Below, piece after piece: positions 35,501 through 43,726 of a stretch of DNA of 64,000 bases. The stretch lies in NCBI RefSeq assembly GCF_003350205.1, contig NZ_QLLC01000019.1:1-64000 (forward strand), in the 5' to 3' direction. The notes under the pieces are model-generated. The model did not search any database, had not been told where the DNA came from, and was given only the letters and a program-made list of their open reading frames with translations. Source of the stretch: Brevundimonas bullata (GTDB lineage: Bacteria > Pseudomonadota > Alphaproteobacteria > Caulobacterales > Caulobacteraceae). A program made the translations under genes and the position numbers. Positions within the stretch are counted from its first letter, which is position 1; each line of letters starts with the position of its first letter.

Positions 35501-38500
35501 GATGGGTCGACCCACCTGGACGTGACCACCTCGATCGCCAACACCGACATCCGCAGCGCCCTGAAGGTCGAGGCCATCCTGACGCCGGCCAAGGTGGTCC
35601 GCACCTATTCCCAGTACAATGAGACCAGCTTCGGCGAATTCCTGCTCAAGGCGCCGGCGTCGGCTCAGTTCAATAATCCGCTGCCGATCCTGCCCGAGGA
35701 CGGCAAGACCTTCCTTCTGGCCCTGACCCCGCCCAAGGCCGACAGTGATCGTCCGGCCTTCTCCTTCAAGGGCAAGGGTCTGTTTGATGCAGCCGAGGGC
35801 GGCCTGGGCGGCGCGCTCGCCGTCGTCGCCGGCTCCTACTACAGCAGCGGCGACTACACCCTGGAGATCCTGGCCGACGGCGCGACGGGCTCCGAGAAGT
35901 CCCTGTCCCTCTATGCGTCCGACCTGAATGCGGTCGGCGCGCGGATCATGACCCTGGGCGGGGTGTCGCACCGGGTCTCGACCAGCCTGTCGAACAGCAT
36001 CCAGGTGCTGGTCGGCGCCGGCATGCCCAACCAGCCCAACTTCAGCTACAGCGGCTTCGCTGGCGTCGTCGTGCGCGAAGGCGCAGTTCTGGAGGGGCCG
36101 CAGGTCCTGCTGGTCGCCGACCGCAACGCCGACATCCTGGTCGAAACCGGCGCACGGATCACGACCCTGGGCAAGGGCGACCCGGCCTTTGACTCGACCA
36201 TGGGCTACACGCTGATGGCCAACAATGTGAACCTGCTGGCCGTGTCGAACGGCCTGCTGGAGTTCACCAGCAATACGGCCGCCGCCGGCAGCACGGGCGT
36301 CATCACCGTTCAGGACGGCGCGTCCCTCTATTCCGACGGCACGCTCAGCTTCGTCACCCCCGGCGCGGTCAGCCTGGGCGAGAACGTCAACTATGGCGCT
36401 CGCTACCTGGCCTTCGCCTCGGGCGCTGTGAACATCGGGACCAGCGCGGCCCTGGCCGAGGCGGCGACGGACGGCGTTCTGCCCTCGGGCATCGCCTTGA
36501 ACCAATCTGTGCTGGACCGCCTGATGGCGGGCGACCAGAGCGCGGGCGCGCCCAAGCTGGAGCGGCTGATCCTGTCGGCCAGCCAGTCGGTCAACTTCTA
36601 TGGCTCGGTCAGCCTGGACACCCGCGACGCGACCACCGGCGTTTCGAAGCTGCAACTGGTGCTGAACACGCCGGCCCTCTACGGCGCAGGCGACGCGGGC
36701 GACGTGGCCCAGATCACGACCGGAACCCTGGTGTGGAATGGCGTTCTGGGCGTCCAGGGCGACCAGTGGAACTCGGCCGTCATCACCGGCCTGCCGGGCG
36801 CGCCGATCCACGGCGGGCCGGGCGAGGGGCTGGGGACGCTTAACCTGATCGCCGACCGCATCGTCCTGGGCTACCAGGACGGGCTGGCGATCAGCGCCAA
36901 CCTGCCGCTGAACCGGCTGGCCCTGGGTTTCAGCACCGTCAACCTGACGGCGACGCAGCGCATCGAGGCCAACCACAAGGGCGACCTGGCCGTCTATCAG
37001 TCGCAGGCCGTCTATGGTCAGGCGGGGCAGGGCGGCACGCTGAACCTGACCACGCCGCTGCTGACCGGACAGGCCGGGTCCAGCCTGCACTACAAGGCGG
37101 GCGGCGCGATCAACCTGAGCGCGCCTGCGGGCGCCACGGCGGTCGATGCCGCCAAGCCGCAGCTGGGCGCCGAGATCAAGATGACCGCCGCCAGCATCAC
37201 GGCGGACACCACCATCGCCCTGCCCAGCGGCCGACTGGTCCTGACGGCGACCGAGGGCGATATCGTCCTCGGTCAGAATGCACGCCTCGACATGGCGGGC
37301 AAGGCGACCGACTTCTTCGATGAGACCCGCTACAGCTGGGGCGGCGACGTCGAGCTGGAAAGCGCCAAGGGCGACGTCGTCCTATCCTCGGGGTCCAAGA
37401 TCGACCTGAGCGCCGACTACAACCATGCGGGCACGTTGAGGGTCACGGCGCTGAACGGCGCGGCGACCCTGGACGGGGTCATCGAGGCCCACGCCCGCAA
37501 CGGCGACAAGGCGCCTGACGCCTCGCTGCGCAACGGCTCCATCGACATCCGCGCCAACGTGGTCAGCGACTTCAAGGACCTGAACGAGCGCCTGACCGAA
37601 AGCGGCGTCACCGAGAGCCGCAGCTTCGTCATCAAGACCGGCGACCTGGTCATCGGCGACGAGGTCAAGGCGCGTCAGGTGACGATCGCGGCGGACGGCG
37701 GCGATCTGATCGTCAACGGCCGCATCGACGCCAGCGGCGCACGCCCCGGCACGATCCGCCTGTCGGCGCGCGACGATCTGACCCTGGCTGCGACGGCGGT
37801 GCTGGACGCCAGCGCCGACACTGTTGTGATCGACGGCTATGGCGCGCCGATCGAGGCGTCCAACCGCGCCAACATAGAACTGGCCAGCGGAGCCGGAACC
37901 CTGACCCTGGCGTCGGGGGCGACGCTGGATCTGTCGTCGCCGGACGGCGTGAACCGGGGCCGGGTCGAGCTGAACGCCCCGCGTCTGGGCGGCAATGACA
38001 TCGCCATTCAGGCGGGCGGCGCGCTGACGATCAAGGGCGCCGACAGCCTGTCGGTCAACGGCTTCCGCACCTATCAACCGGCGGGCGGCGTCATCAGTCA
38101 GGCCCTGATGGATGACATCCATCTGGACAGCACGGCCTTCATCAACGCCGCTATCGCCAACCAGGCCCTGTTGGAGCGTCTGGCCGGACTGCGCGCCTAT
38201 CAGGACGCCTTCCATCTGCGTCCGGGCGTGGAGCTGGCCAGCGCGCCGGGTCAGAGCCTGAGCGTATCGGGCGATCTGAACCTGGCCGGCTATCGCTACG
38301 CCAGCCTGAACGCCGACACGCAGATGACCGGCGTCTATGGCTCGGGCGAGGCCGGCGTCCTGCTGGTTCGCGCCGCCGACGACCTGAACATCTACGGCAG
38401 CATCACCGACGGCTTCGGCGAGCCTGCGCGCACGCCGGACGACAACGGCTGGGTGCTCTATTCAACCAGCGATGCGGGCGGCGTCGGCGTCTGGCCGGCG

Positions 38501-41500
38501 GACCATCAGCTGTCGGCCCCGGTCAAGCTGGCCGCCGGCGCCAGTTTCCCGACCGGCGTCAAGCTGACCTTCGACGCGCCGGTCGACGGCTTCAGCGTCC
38601 TGGGCAATACGGTGATCGGCGCGGAGACGCGTCTGGCCCAGGCCGTAACCCTGCCGCAGGATTGGGTGGCGACCTCGGCTATCCATCTGCCGGACGGCAG
38701 CGTCATTGCACGCGGGTCGATCCTCGAAGCCGGCACGATCCTGCCCGCCGATGCGCGGCTGGAGCAGGGCGCCATGTTCCCGATGACGGTGGCGTTGCAG
38801 GCGACGACCTGGCCCAAGGACACGCCCTTGCCGGCGCTGTTGAAGCTGTCCGAGGCGACGCAGCTTCAGGCCGGCGACATCCTGCCGCGCAACACCAATA
38901 TCGCCATCGCGGGTCTGTTTGGCCTGATGCGCGATCCGGTGGTGCTGGACGCGGCCTATGTCATGCGCGGCGATCCGATCGCGCCGGGCGTCACCACCTT
39001 CCTCGGCGGGCGGGATTCCGACCTGGTGCTGGGTTTCGAGATCGAGGTGCGCGACAACAGCCGCATTTTCTCGGGGACGACCATTCCCTTCGACTTCGTC
39101 AGCAGCGAGTACGACTACATTTTCGCCACGGGTTGGACGGCGACGGCGCCCATCTGGGCCAGCCGCGCAGCCTTCGAGGCGGGGTCGGCGCCCCTCTATG
39201 CGGCAGGCGCGACCGTCACCAGCTATATCGAGCCGGGGGCCTATTACGGCTCGGGAACCGTCATTCCGACCGACGTGGGCGACAGCTTCGGCATCCTGGC
39301 TTCGCGGGTGCCTGCCGGGACCCCGATCAATGTGTTCGAGGGCGAGGTCGCGCTGAACCGCAACATCACCCTTGCGGCAGGCGTGACCGTGCCGGCGGGC
39401 GTCAACCTGCAGCCGCTTGGTCAGACCTTGCACAACACTCGTCCGGTTCAGGCTGACGGGACGCAGGGCCGAATCTGGGCCGTGGCGCCCATGCTGGCGG
39501 CGGGATCGCAGTCCTGGTCGATGCGCTTCGTCGCGGGCGCCGACATCGGTTCATCGGACGGGCGCACCCTGCGTGCGGCGACCGACCTGGCCAATGCAGG
39601 CCATTCGGGCGACCTGACCCTGTCGGACCGTCACTACGTCAATCCGCAGGCCACGACGGCGGACGGCTTCTCGCCCAACTGGCTGACCGGCATGAAGCTG
39701 ATGCAGAACTTCAGCGTCATCCGCACCGGGGTCGGCTCGCTGGACCTACTGGCGGGCGGCGACTACGAGCAGATGTCGCTGTTTGGCGTCTATACGGCGG
39801 GCACGCCTTCGGCGGAGATCGGCGGGCTGACGCTGGACGGTCATAACGTCTACAACCAGCCGCGCGGGACGCTGGCGGGGTCCAGCGGCATGGCCAATCC
39901 GTGGATCGGTCAGAACTTCGACGGCTACGCCGCCTCGATCCAGGACTATCAGGCCTGGTATCCCGAGCACGGCGGCGACCTGACCCTGGCGGTTCAGGGG
40001 CGGCTGACCGGCTACGCTACGGATCGCGACTCTGGCTACCAGCGGGTCGGCAGCGGCTCGGTCGGCAACTGGCTGTGGCGTCAGGGCGGCTATGGCGTCA
40101 CCGACGGTCAGTCGGCGCAACTGGGGCAGGACGTGCCCACCGCCTGGTGGATCAACTTCGGCGGCTATGTCCCGAACAACGCCGGCAGCTTCAACGACTA
40201 CGTCAACTTCAACGCTCCCCTGCTGGAAGGCTTCATGGGCATCGGGGCCCTGGGCGGCGGCAATCTGATCGTGCGCGCAGGCGGCGACGCAGGGGTGCAT
40301 CAAAACTGGGCCCTGAACTCGGCCGGCTATCCCGACAGCAACCTGGGCCGGATCGCCAGCACGGCGCTGAACTTCGCCGTCGGCGGTACCGGGCGTGTGA
40401 CTTCGGTCATCCGCAACGCCGGCGTCGTCGTGGACGGTACGGTGGTTCAGACCGGCGGCGGCGACATCGACATTCGCCTGGGCGGCACGCTGAACGCCGG
40501 AGCGGGCGCGGGCGCGCCTTCGCCCCTGGCGGGCGGCGTCGTCAACCTGCGCGGCGATACGGCCGTCATGGCGGGGGGCGTAGGCGCCACGGCCTACGTC
40601 GGCGGGCGGGATGAACTGGACCCGCGTCGCTTTGATCCGCTGCGGACGCCGTTCCAGGACGCCTATGGCGGCATCACCCTGGTTCTGGGGGACGGGAACG
40701 CCAGCCTCAACACGCGGGGCGATCTGGTCCTGACCGGCGTCGGCGATCCCGGCTCGACCGTCACCTCTATCGCGGGCGTCTCGGTCGGCTATGTGGATGC
40801 TTCGGGTCAGTTCATTCGCCCTGACGGCCTGATCATGCAGACCAGCTTCTCGCTGTGGCGTGACGACACTCGCATCGACCTGTTCAGCGCCGGCGGCGAC
40901 GTGACGCCGATCACCGGGGGCGACGGCGATGCGGGCGGTCGTGAAGGCCGTTACTGGTATCCGCCGATCCTTCGGGTCACGGCGGCCCAGGGCAACATCT
41001 ACTGGAACGCCGGTCGATGCGACGACTACAACTGCAGCGCAGGCATCCTGCCGTTGGAGCTGGCGCCGTCGCCGCTGGGCCAGGTCGAGTTCCTGGCCGG
41101 GGTGTCGATCCTGGGCGGCGGCTTCCGGGTCACGGACAGCGCCGGCCCGTTCGCCGCCGGTCGACCGATCGCCCTGTCGGGGATGTCCAACGCCCTGGAC
41201 CTGCTGCCCAATCCGTTCCGTCCGGTGTGGATCACGGAATGGCGCAACTTCGTGACGGCGGACCCGAACGCGGTGAAGCCTGTCCAGGGCAACGCCATGA
41301 GCATCGGCGGACTGACCGCCTTCCAGAAGGACACGGCCACGGGAACCCTGATCGCCGGTCGCAAGGCGCCTGCGCTCTTCTATGCGGCGAACGGCGACAT
41401 CAGCAACGTGAGCTTCGGCTTCATGACCTATGAGGGGCAGTCGCAGCTCTATGTGAACTCGGGTCCGGTCGATCTGCGGGCCTCGCGCGACATCGTCAAC

Positions 41501-42889
41501 CTCGGCACCGGCACGGGTCTGGGTTGCCCGCCGGGTGGTCCGGCGGAATGCCGCGCCGCCGCCTACCTGTTCGGCGTCTTTAACCAGGGCGGTCTTGTGG
41601 TGCACAACGACCCCGCCGACATCTCGCTGATCTCGGCGGGCCGGGACATCATCTACGGCAACATGACGGTGGCCGGTCCGGGCAACCTGGTCGTCGAGGC
41701 GGGGCGCAACATCTATCAGGCGGACAACGGTCGCTTCACCAGCGTCGGCCCGCTGTTCGACCTGTCGCCCTCGACCCGCAACGGCGGGGCCGGAATCTCG
41801 ATCCTGACCGGGGTCGGGGCGGGCGGTCCCAACTATGACGTCTTCACCGATCTGTATCTGGACCCGGCCAATCTGGCCGAGGTCGGGCGGCCCCTGGCTG
41901 ATCAGGCCGGCAAGGTGGTCAAGACCTACGACGTCGAACTGGTCCAGTGGCTGAAGGATCGCTTCGGCTACGAGGCGTCCGGCTCCGAAGACGCCCTGAC
42001 CTACTTCAACGGTCTGGATCGCCAGCAGCGCGGCGTCTTCGCCCGACAGGTCTATTTCGACGAGCTGAAGGCGGGCGGTCGCGAATACAACGACCCCAAT
42101 GGTCCGCGTTTCAGCAGCTATCTGCGCGGCCGCAACGCCATCGCCGCCCTCTTCCCCGAGAAGGACGCCCAAGGTCAGGCCATCTCCTACGCCGGGGATC
42201 TGACCCTGTTCGGCGGCTCGGGCGTGCGCACCCTGTTCGGCGGCGACATCGAGATGCTGGTGGCCGGCGGCCAGACGGTAGTCGGCGTCGGCGGGGTGGC
42301 GCCGCCTTCGACGGCGGGCATCCTGTCCATGGGCTCGGGCGATATCGACATCTATTCGTTGAAGTCGGTGCTGCTGGGCCAGAGCCGGGTCTTCACCACC
42401 TTCGGCGGCGACCTGCTGATGTGGTCGGCCGAAGGCGACATCAACGCCGGGCGGGGGTCCAAGTCGACCGCCGTCTATCAGCCGCCGCGCCGGGTCTATG
42501 ACGGCTACGGCAATGTCACCCTGTCGCCGCCGACCCAGAACACCGGCGCCGGCATCGCCACCCTGAACCCGATCCCGGAAATCCAGGCGGGCGACGTGGA
42601 CCTGATCGCGCCTCTGGGCACGATCGACGCGGGCGAGGCGGGCATCCGGGTCTCGGGCGACGTCAACCTGGCCGCGCTCCAGGTGGTCAACGCCGCCAAT
42701 ATCGAGGTCCAGGGCGACGCCGTGGGCATTCCGGCGGTGGCGGCGGTCAATACCGGCGCCCTGACGGCGGCCTCCTCGGCCAGCAGCTCGGTGGTGGCCG
42801 AGGCCGCCCGTCTGGCCGAACGGGCCCGTCCCAAGACCGGCGACATCCCCGCCATCATCACCAGCCGCTTCCTCGGCTTCGGCGAGTAA
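29576..42889 (+). CDS. Giant filamentous-haemagglutinin-like TpsA exoprotein
   Basis: A 4437-residue exoprotein of the two-partner secretion type, presumably a surface adhesin. The signal peptide ends near AEA-Q (about 30). An Ala/Gln-rich helical segment (about 45-102) precedes the TPS secretion domain (about 108-245, LTWDSFNVGRETDLVFNQ, YIINRNGIIFSGASQVNVRNL, NRNG at 207-210). The remainder is beta-helix-like repeats with many GGxI and DxSG turns. Cysteines occur only as C878/C882, C1500/C1504, C3815/C3820 and C3984/C3992. Repetitive stretches rich in LPxG-like units lie at about 1055-1165 and 2980-3290. The C-terminus ends RPKTGDIPAIITSRFLGFGE; no CDI-type toxin domain is visible. The transporter is encoded at 22762. 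Confidence 0.93.
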   Translation: MIRLDSRSLRRRLLVGASLGSLIVAGAAEAQNRGAFGSRGGAGANPTAAVSQAIQAEAGRAAQASSASQRAIASFARAAATRSAMSAAQNAARAAAQAAQSHIPNGLGQGGLQVADGVTLDPNLWIGANGPTQTTEADGRTTVTVGQTEQKAILTWDSFNVGRETDLVFNQQGRSDWVALNRVTDASADPTKILGSIKADGSVYIINRNGIIFSGASQVNVRNLIASTANISDIQFRERGIYATETPSPNWWEPPILMPAFTNAGGAVKVEAGARITTTKPATVVEGGGFVALMGSEVENAGSIVTARGQTLLAAGDNFILRPGYGTAGNPSSTTRGQEVAITLNAGSDAGRVVNSGVVEATEGDITLAGRHVVQDGVAIATTSVNTRGTVHLLTDLSDAESSVTLTDDSLTLILPELDSDATATNAQRDALLAESALGVGSTILLNNQGINRLSYMLPDRKDMSRVEISTGGSVEFQGASQTIAQGGQIAVVAMKRTTVHDGAELNVSGVRDVAMDMASNNLKVNIQPFELRDSPLNREGEGLKNNDVWIDIRDLILLPSGTGGHEGDRYYTPGGLIEVGGHLGNTAHGIGEWAAQGGTIAISSKEIVAHKGAVFDISGGSLDYAAGYIQSTRMLGSDGKLYDLGKAPAGVKMLAVGNAFVVNHDRWGAAFQEVYAQPLFNSARSVRWEAGYTVGRDAGVLSLSAPTVLFDGQIVADVVVGDRQTGVRPTTPPVIKDGVISGDFPQRLDGYDLPQNVTPLAGGLYVGNKLHQTYAPVLTQEVPFANTVILGEGGGAVGVEAGAALTPDLLNTVLLSAEALSEAGLGSLRVNGGAIKIEGDLTLSPGGDVAMRAQTIDVEADITARSGSISLAAVPPCSAGCTAVTDLTVGEGVTLDASGLWVNVKTGGDIRDLAHLEGGSVMLESRQGNLTLSKDSLIDVSAGGAVLLDGKTVGAKGGSVGLAVGAELRAVMGQLTLDGAIHAYGSGEKAGGTLTVSAAGRPITIGEALLGGGEELAAGEPAPMDLQLLEELVLKAGEALPFDYSYTVDRIAAGQPLPGTTNVEFTGITLTGEWTIPDGVEVYDADYNMYFGGTVLPAGFYIELGYGQLPGGTIVPAEIWPDGISIPPVAYTYAKGEILQADLILPAGRTIAAGTVFQTAIKVAKPLHLEADLFQTGFSRYDIRAGGDLHVGGQLDVSAPVRRFTADSVNIASGAAPQDAMELWTPDMLREDAANGRFVQRQGASLNLTAHGLSERNWMTGYGNPMTDPRPIGELVLAEGASIRVDDGQSVSLTAMEGMRIDGRIEARGGKVTLLAGREENERRDYQPSEIVYNPTTALWLGENSVIDVSGRGVSALGADGARYGHVSKGGEITVGGKRAAYVVVRPGAVLDASGASTEIDYLTSALTGDKGTLTVASDGGAIRFQSQYGVFLDGDMRAHAGGAGVSGGLLSVTLNTPYVAQLGLGSRDMPDYMRRLRSIILGQEQDSGLTADLQYGDCVTGCWTPGQLVADAMAAKDGMADVVGQARIGVDQITAGGFGSLTLDSSDVVLLDGAVNLKLARNLTLSGTIGAMGDSADLDSSLSAAYVRFVAAGSMNGNNLVRSEDGRPALFKMPEIGAGRLTITGGLVDMGGARFGVNGSIGLSGGRQLDYEYAAHGQIDVVSRSDIRMTGGEVNAISNISLTAAQIYPTTGATAAIYAGKYVYTIPGTTNSYISLVPGGVVSFHKLEGVTPAAPLSLYGSLTVGADIINQGGVLRAPLGSIVLGVGGDKFVPGLDQLEPGQNYWTEVSVTTSEVNLLPGSLTSASAKDLVIPYGGTIDGLIWRLNGADLKSTLNSQGVTVVGSLRADEGSVLDLSGGGTPAGAGFVPGRGGSVDVLKTALANLSPAFEGLSHADNKVYAIVPSYGGSVAPTTIDGHAQPGVGQQIVIPAGIEGLAAGVYTLLPAEYALMNGAFRVELGSNLPAGSGNLTHLADGSTHLDVTTSIANTDIRSALKVEAILTPAKVVRTYSQYNETSFGEFLLKAPASAQFNNPLPILPEDGKTFLLALTPPKADSDRPAFSFKGKGLFDAAEGGLGGALAVVAGSYYSSGDYTLEILADGATGSEKSLSLYASDLNAVGARIMTLGGVSHRVSTSLSNSIQVLVGAGMPNQPNFSYSGFAGVVVREGAVLEGPQVLLVADRNADILVETGARITTLGKGDPAFDSTMGYTLMANNVNLLAVSNGLLEFTSNTAAAGSTGVITVQDGASLYSDGTLSFVTPGAVSLGENVNYGARYLAFASGAVNIGTSAALAEAATDGVLPSGIALNQSVLDRLMAGDQSAGAPKLERLILSASQSVNFYGSVSLDTRDATTGVSKLQLVLNTPALYGAGDAGDVAQITTGTLVWNGVLGVQGDQWNSAVITGLPGAPIHGGPGEGLGTLNLIADRIVLGYQDGLAISANLPLNRLALGFSTVNLTATQRIEANHKGDLAVYQSQAVYGQAGQGGTLNLTTPLLTGQAGSSLHYKAGGAINLSAPAGATAVDAAKPQLGAEIKMTAASITADTTIALPSGRLVLTATEGDIVLGQNARLDMAGKATDFFDETRYSWGGDVELESAKGDVVLSSGSKIDLSADYNHAGTLRVTALNGAATLDGVIEAHARNGDKAPDASLRNGSIDIRANVVSDFKDLNERLTESGVTESRSFVIKTGDLVIGDEVKARQVTIAADGGDLIVNGRIDASGARPGTIRLSARDDLTLAATAVLDASADTVVIDGYGAPIEASNRANIELASGAGTLTLASGATLDLSSPDGVNRGRVELNAPRLGGNDIAIQAGGALTIKGADSLSVNGFRTYQPAGGVISQALMDDIHLDSTAFINAAIANQALLERLAGLRAYQDAFHLRPGVELASAPGQSLSVSGDLNLAGYRYASLNADTQMTGVYGSGEAGVLLVRAADDLNIYGSITDGFGEPARTPDDNGWVLYSTSDAGGVGVWPADHQLSAPVKLAAGASFPTGVKLTFDAPVDGFSVLGNTVIGAETRLAQAVTLPQDWVATSAIHLPDGSVIARGSILEAGTILPADARLEQGAMFPMTVALQATTWPKDTPLPALLKLSEATQLQAGDILPRNTNIAIAGLFGLMRDPVVLDAAYVMRGDPIAPGVTTFLGGRDSDLVLGFEIEVRDNSRIFSGTTIPFDFVSSEYDYIFATGWTATAPIWASRAAFEAGSAPLYAAGATVTSYIEPGAYYGSGTVIPTDVGDSFGILASRVPAGTPINVFEGEVALNRNITLAAGVTVPAGVNLQPLGQTLHNTRPVQADGTQGRIWAVAPMLAAGSQSWSMRFVAGADIGSSDGRTLRAATDLANAGHSGDLTLSDRHYVNPQATTADGFSPNWLTGMKLMQNFSVIRTGVGSLDLLAGGDYEQMSLFGVYTAGTPSAEIGGLTLDGHNVYNQPRGTLAGSSGMANPWIGQNFDGYAASIQDYQAWYPEHGGDLTLAVQGRLTGYATDRDSGYQRVGSGSVGNWLWRQGGYGVTDGQSAQLGQDVPTAWWINFGGYVPNNAGSFNDYVNFNAPLLEGFMGIGALGGGNLIVRAGGDAGVHQNWALNSAGYPDSNLGRIASTALNFAVGGTGRVTSVIRNAGVVVDGTVVQTGGGDIDIRLGGTLNAGAGAGAPSPLAGGVVNLRGDTAVMAGGVGATAYVGGRDELDPRRFDPLRTPFQDAYGGITLVLGDGNASLNTRGDLVLTGVGDPGSTVTSIAGVSVGYVDASGQFIRPDGLIMQTSFSLWRDDTRIDLFSAGGDVTPITGGDGDAGGREGRYWYPPILRVTAAQGNIYWNAGRCDDYNCSAGILPLELAPSPLGQVEFLAGVSILGGGFRVTDSAGPFAAGRPIALSGMSNALDLLPNPFRPVWITEWRNFVTADPNAVKPVQGNAMSIGGLTAFQKDTATGTLIAGRKAPALFYAANGDISNVSFGFMTYEGQSQLYVNSGPVDLRASRDIVNLGTGTGLGCPPGGPAECRAAAYLFGVFNQGGLVVHNDPADISLISAGRDIIYGNMTVAGPGNLVVEAGRNIYQADNGRFTSVGPLFDLSPSTRNGGAGISILTGVGAGGPNYDVFTDLYLDPANLAEVGRPLADQAGKVVKTYDVELVQWLKDRFGYEASGSEDALTYFNGLDRQQRGVFARQVYFDELKAGGREYNDPNGPRFSSYLRGRNAIAALFPEKDAQGQAISYAGDLTLFGGSGVRTLFGGDIEMLVAGGQTVVGVGGVAPPSTAGILSMGSGDIDIYSLKSVLLGQSRVFTTFGGDLLMWSAEGDINAGRGSKSTAVYQPPRRVYDGYGNVTLSPPTQNTGAGIATLNPIPEIQAGDVDLIAPLGTIDAGEAGIRVSGDVNLAALQVVNAANIEVQGDAVGIPAVAAVNTGALTAASSASSSVVAEAARLAERARPKTGDIPAIITSRFLGFGE

Positions 42890-42898
42890 CCGACAGCG

Positions 42899-42924
42899 GG
42901 AGGGAGGCCGACGCGCCTCCCTCC
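42899..42924 (+). terminator. GC-rich hairpin after the exoprotein gene
   Basis: GGAGGGAGGC (42899-42908) and GCCTCCCTCC (42915-42924) form a perfect 10-bp stem with a 6-base loop, starting 10 bases after the stop codon. No clear T-run follows. It may protect the 3' end of the 13-kb message or partly terminate transcription before sapC. Confidence 0.5.
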
Positions 42925-42952
42925 ATGCTCCCCATTCTGACTGGAGTATCCC

Positions 42953-43723
42953 ATGTCCCAGGCCATTGCCCTGCCCCTGTTTTATCGCGACCCGCAGCCG
43001 CTCTCGGCCGCCCAGCACGCCGCCTGGCGCCTGAAGGACGGCGACGTCGCCTTCGCCGCCGAAACCCCCTTCGTGCCCGTGGTGGTCGGCGAGATCGCCG
43101 CCGCCGCTCGCAGCTATCCCGTCGTCTTTTCAGCCGGGGAGGGGGCGCAGCCCGTGGCCGTCCTGGGTCTGGAGCAGCGCAACCTGTTCGTCGCCGAGGG
43201 CCGCTGGATGGACGAAGCCTATGTGCCCGCCTATGTGCGCCGCTATCCGTTCGGCTTCATCTCGACGATCAATCCCGATGGCTTCGCCCTGGCCATCGAC
43301 GCCGCGTCCGATCGCGTGACCCGGTCCGGCGAAGAGGGAGCGGCCCTGTTCGACGGCGATCAGCCCAGCCAGCTGACGCAGGACGCCATGGCCTTCTGCA
43401 ACACCTTCCAGGGCGAGGCCGCGGCCACCCGCGCCTTCGGCGAGGCCCCGCGCGCCCAGAACCTGCTGATCGACCGCCGCGCCGACGCCACCCTGCCGGA
43501 CGGGCGCAAGCTCGGCCTCGACGGTTTCCAGGTGATCGACACGGAACGGTTCGCAAACCTTGACGAGGCTGTCGTGCTGGACTGGCACCGTAGGGGCTGG
43601 CTGGCGCTGGTTCACTTCCATCTGGCCTCGCTGGAGCGTTTCGGCGCGCTGCTGACCCTGCAAGCCCAGGCGGCTGCGACCGCTGAACCCGCGACCAAGC
43701 CGACCAAGTCAAAGAAAGCCTGA
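42953..43723 (+). CDS. SapC family protein
   Basis: A 256-residue protein of the SapC family. Seen are the N-terminal LPLFYRDPQPLSAAQHAAWRLK, the central YPVVFSAG and VLGLEQRNLFV, VPAYVRRYPFGFI, the FNTF-type segment MAFCNTFQGEAAATRAF, and the C-terminal WHRRGWLALVHFHLASLERF. SapC-family genes often accompany outer-membrane transport or surface-protein genes, and their biochemical function is unclear. No signal peptide is visible, so the protein is probably cytoplasmic. A Lys/Thr-rich tail (ATKPTKSKKA) ends it. It sits between the exoprotein and a periplasmic chaperone gene, 3 bases from the latter. Confidence 0.88.
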   Translation: MSQAIALPLFYRDPQPLSAAQHAAWRLKDGDVAFAAETPFVPVVVGEIAAAARSYPVVFSAGEGAQPVAVLGLEQRNLFVAEGRWMDEAYVPAYVRRYPFGFISTINPDGFALAIDAASDRVTRSGEEGAALFDGDQPSQLTQDAMAFCNTFQGEAAATRAFGEAPRAQNLLIDRRADATLPDGRKLGLDGFQVIDTERFANLDEAVVLDWHRRGWLALVHFHLASLERFGALLTLQAQAAATAEPATKPTKSKKA

Positions 43724-43726
43724 TCC

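Noticed and set aside
32534..37090. Antisense open frame of 1518 codons inside the giant exoprotein gene
   Set aside because: It is a shadow of the strong GC3 bias of the exoprotein gene. The translation is rich in Arg, His, Gln and Gly, with no signal peptide, domain or membrane segments. The same holds for the 1090-codon antisense frame at 39746-43018.
42500..42889. Contact-dependent inhibition toxin at the exoprotein C-terminus
   Set aside because: There is no VENN-type junction, no toxin-like variable domain and no small immunity gene. The next gene is sapC.
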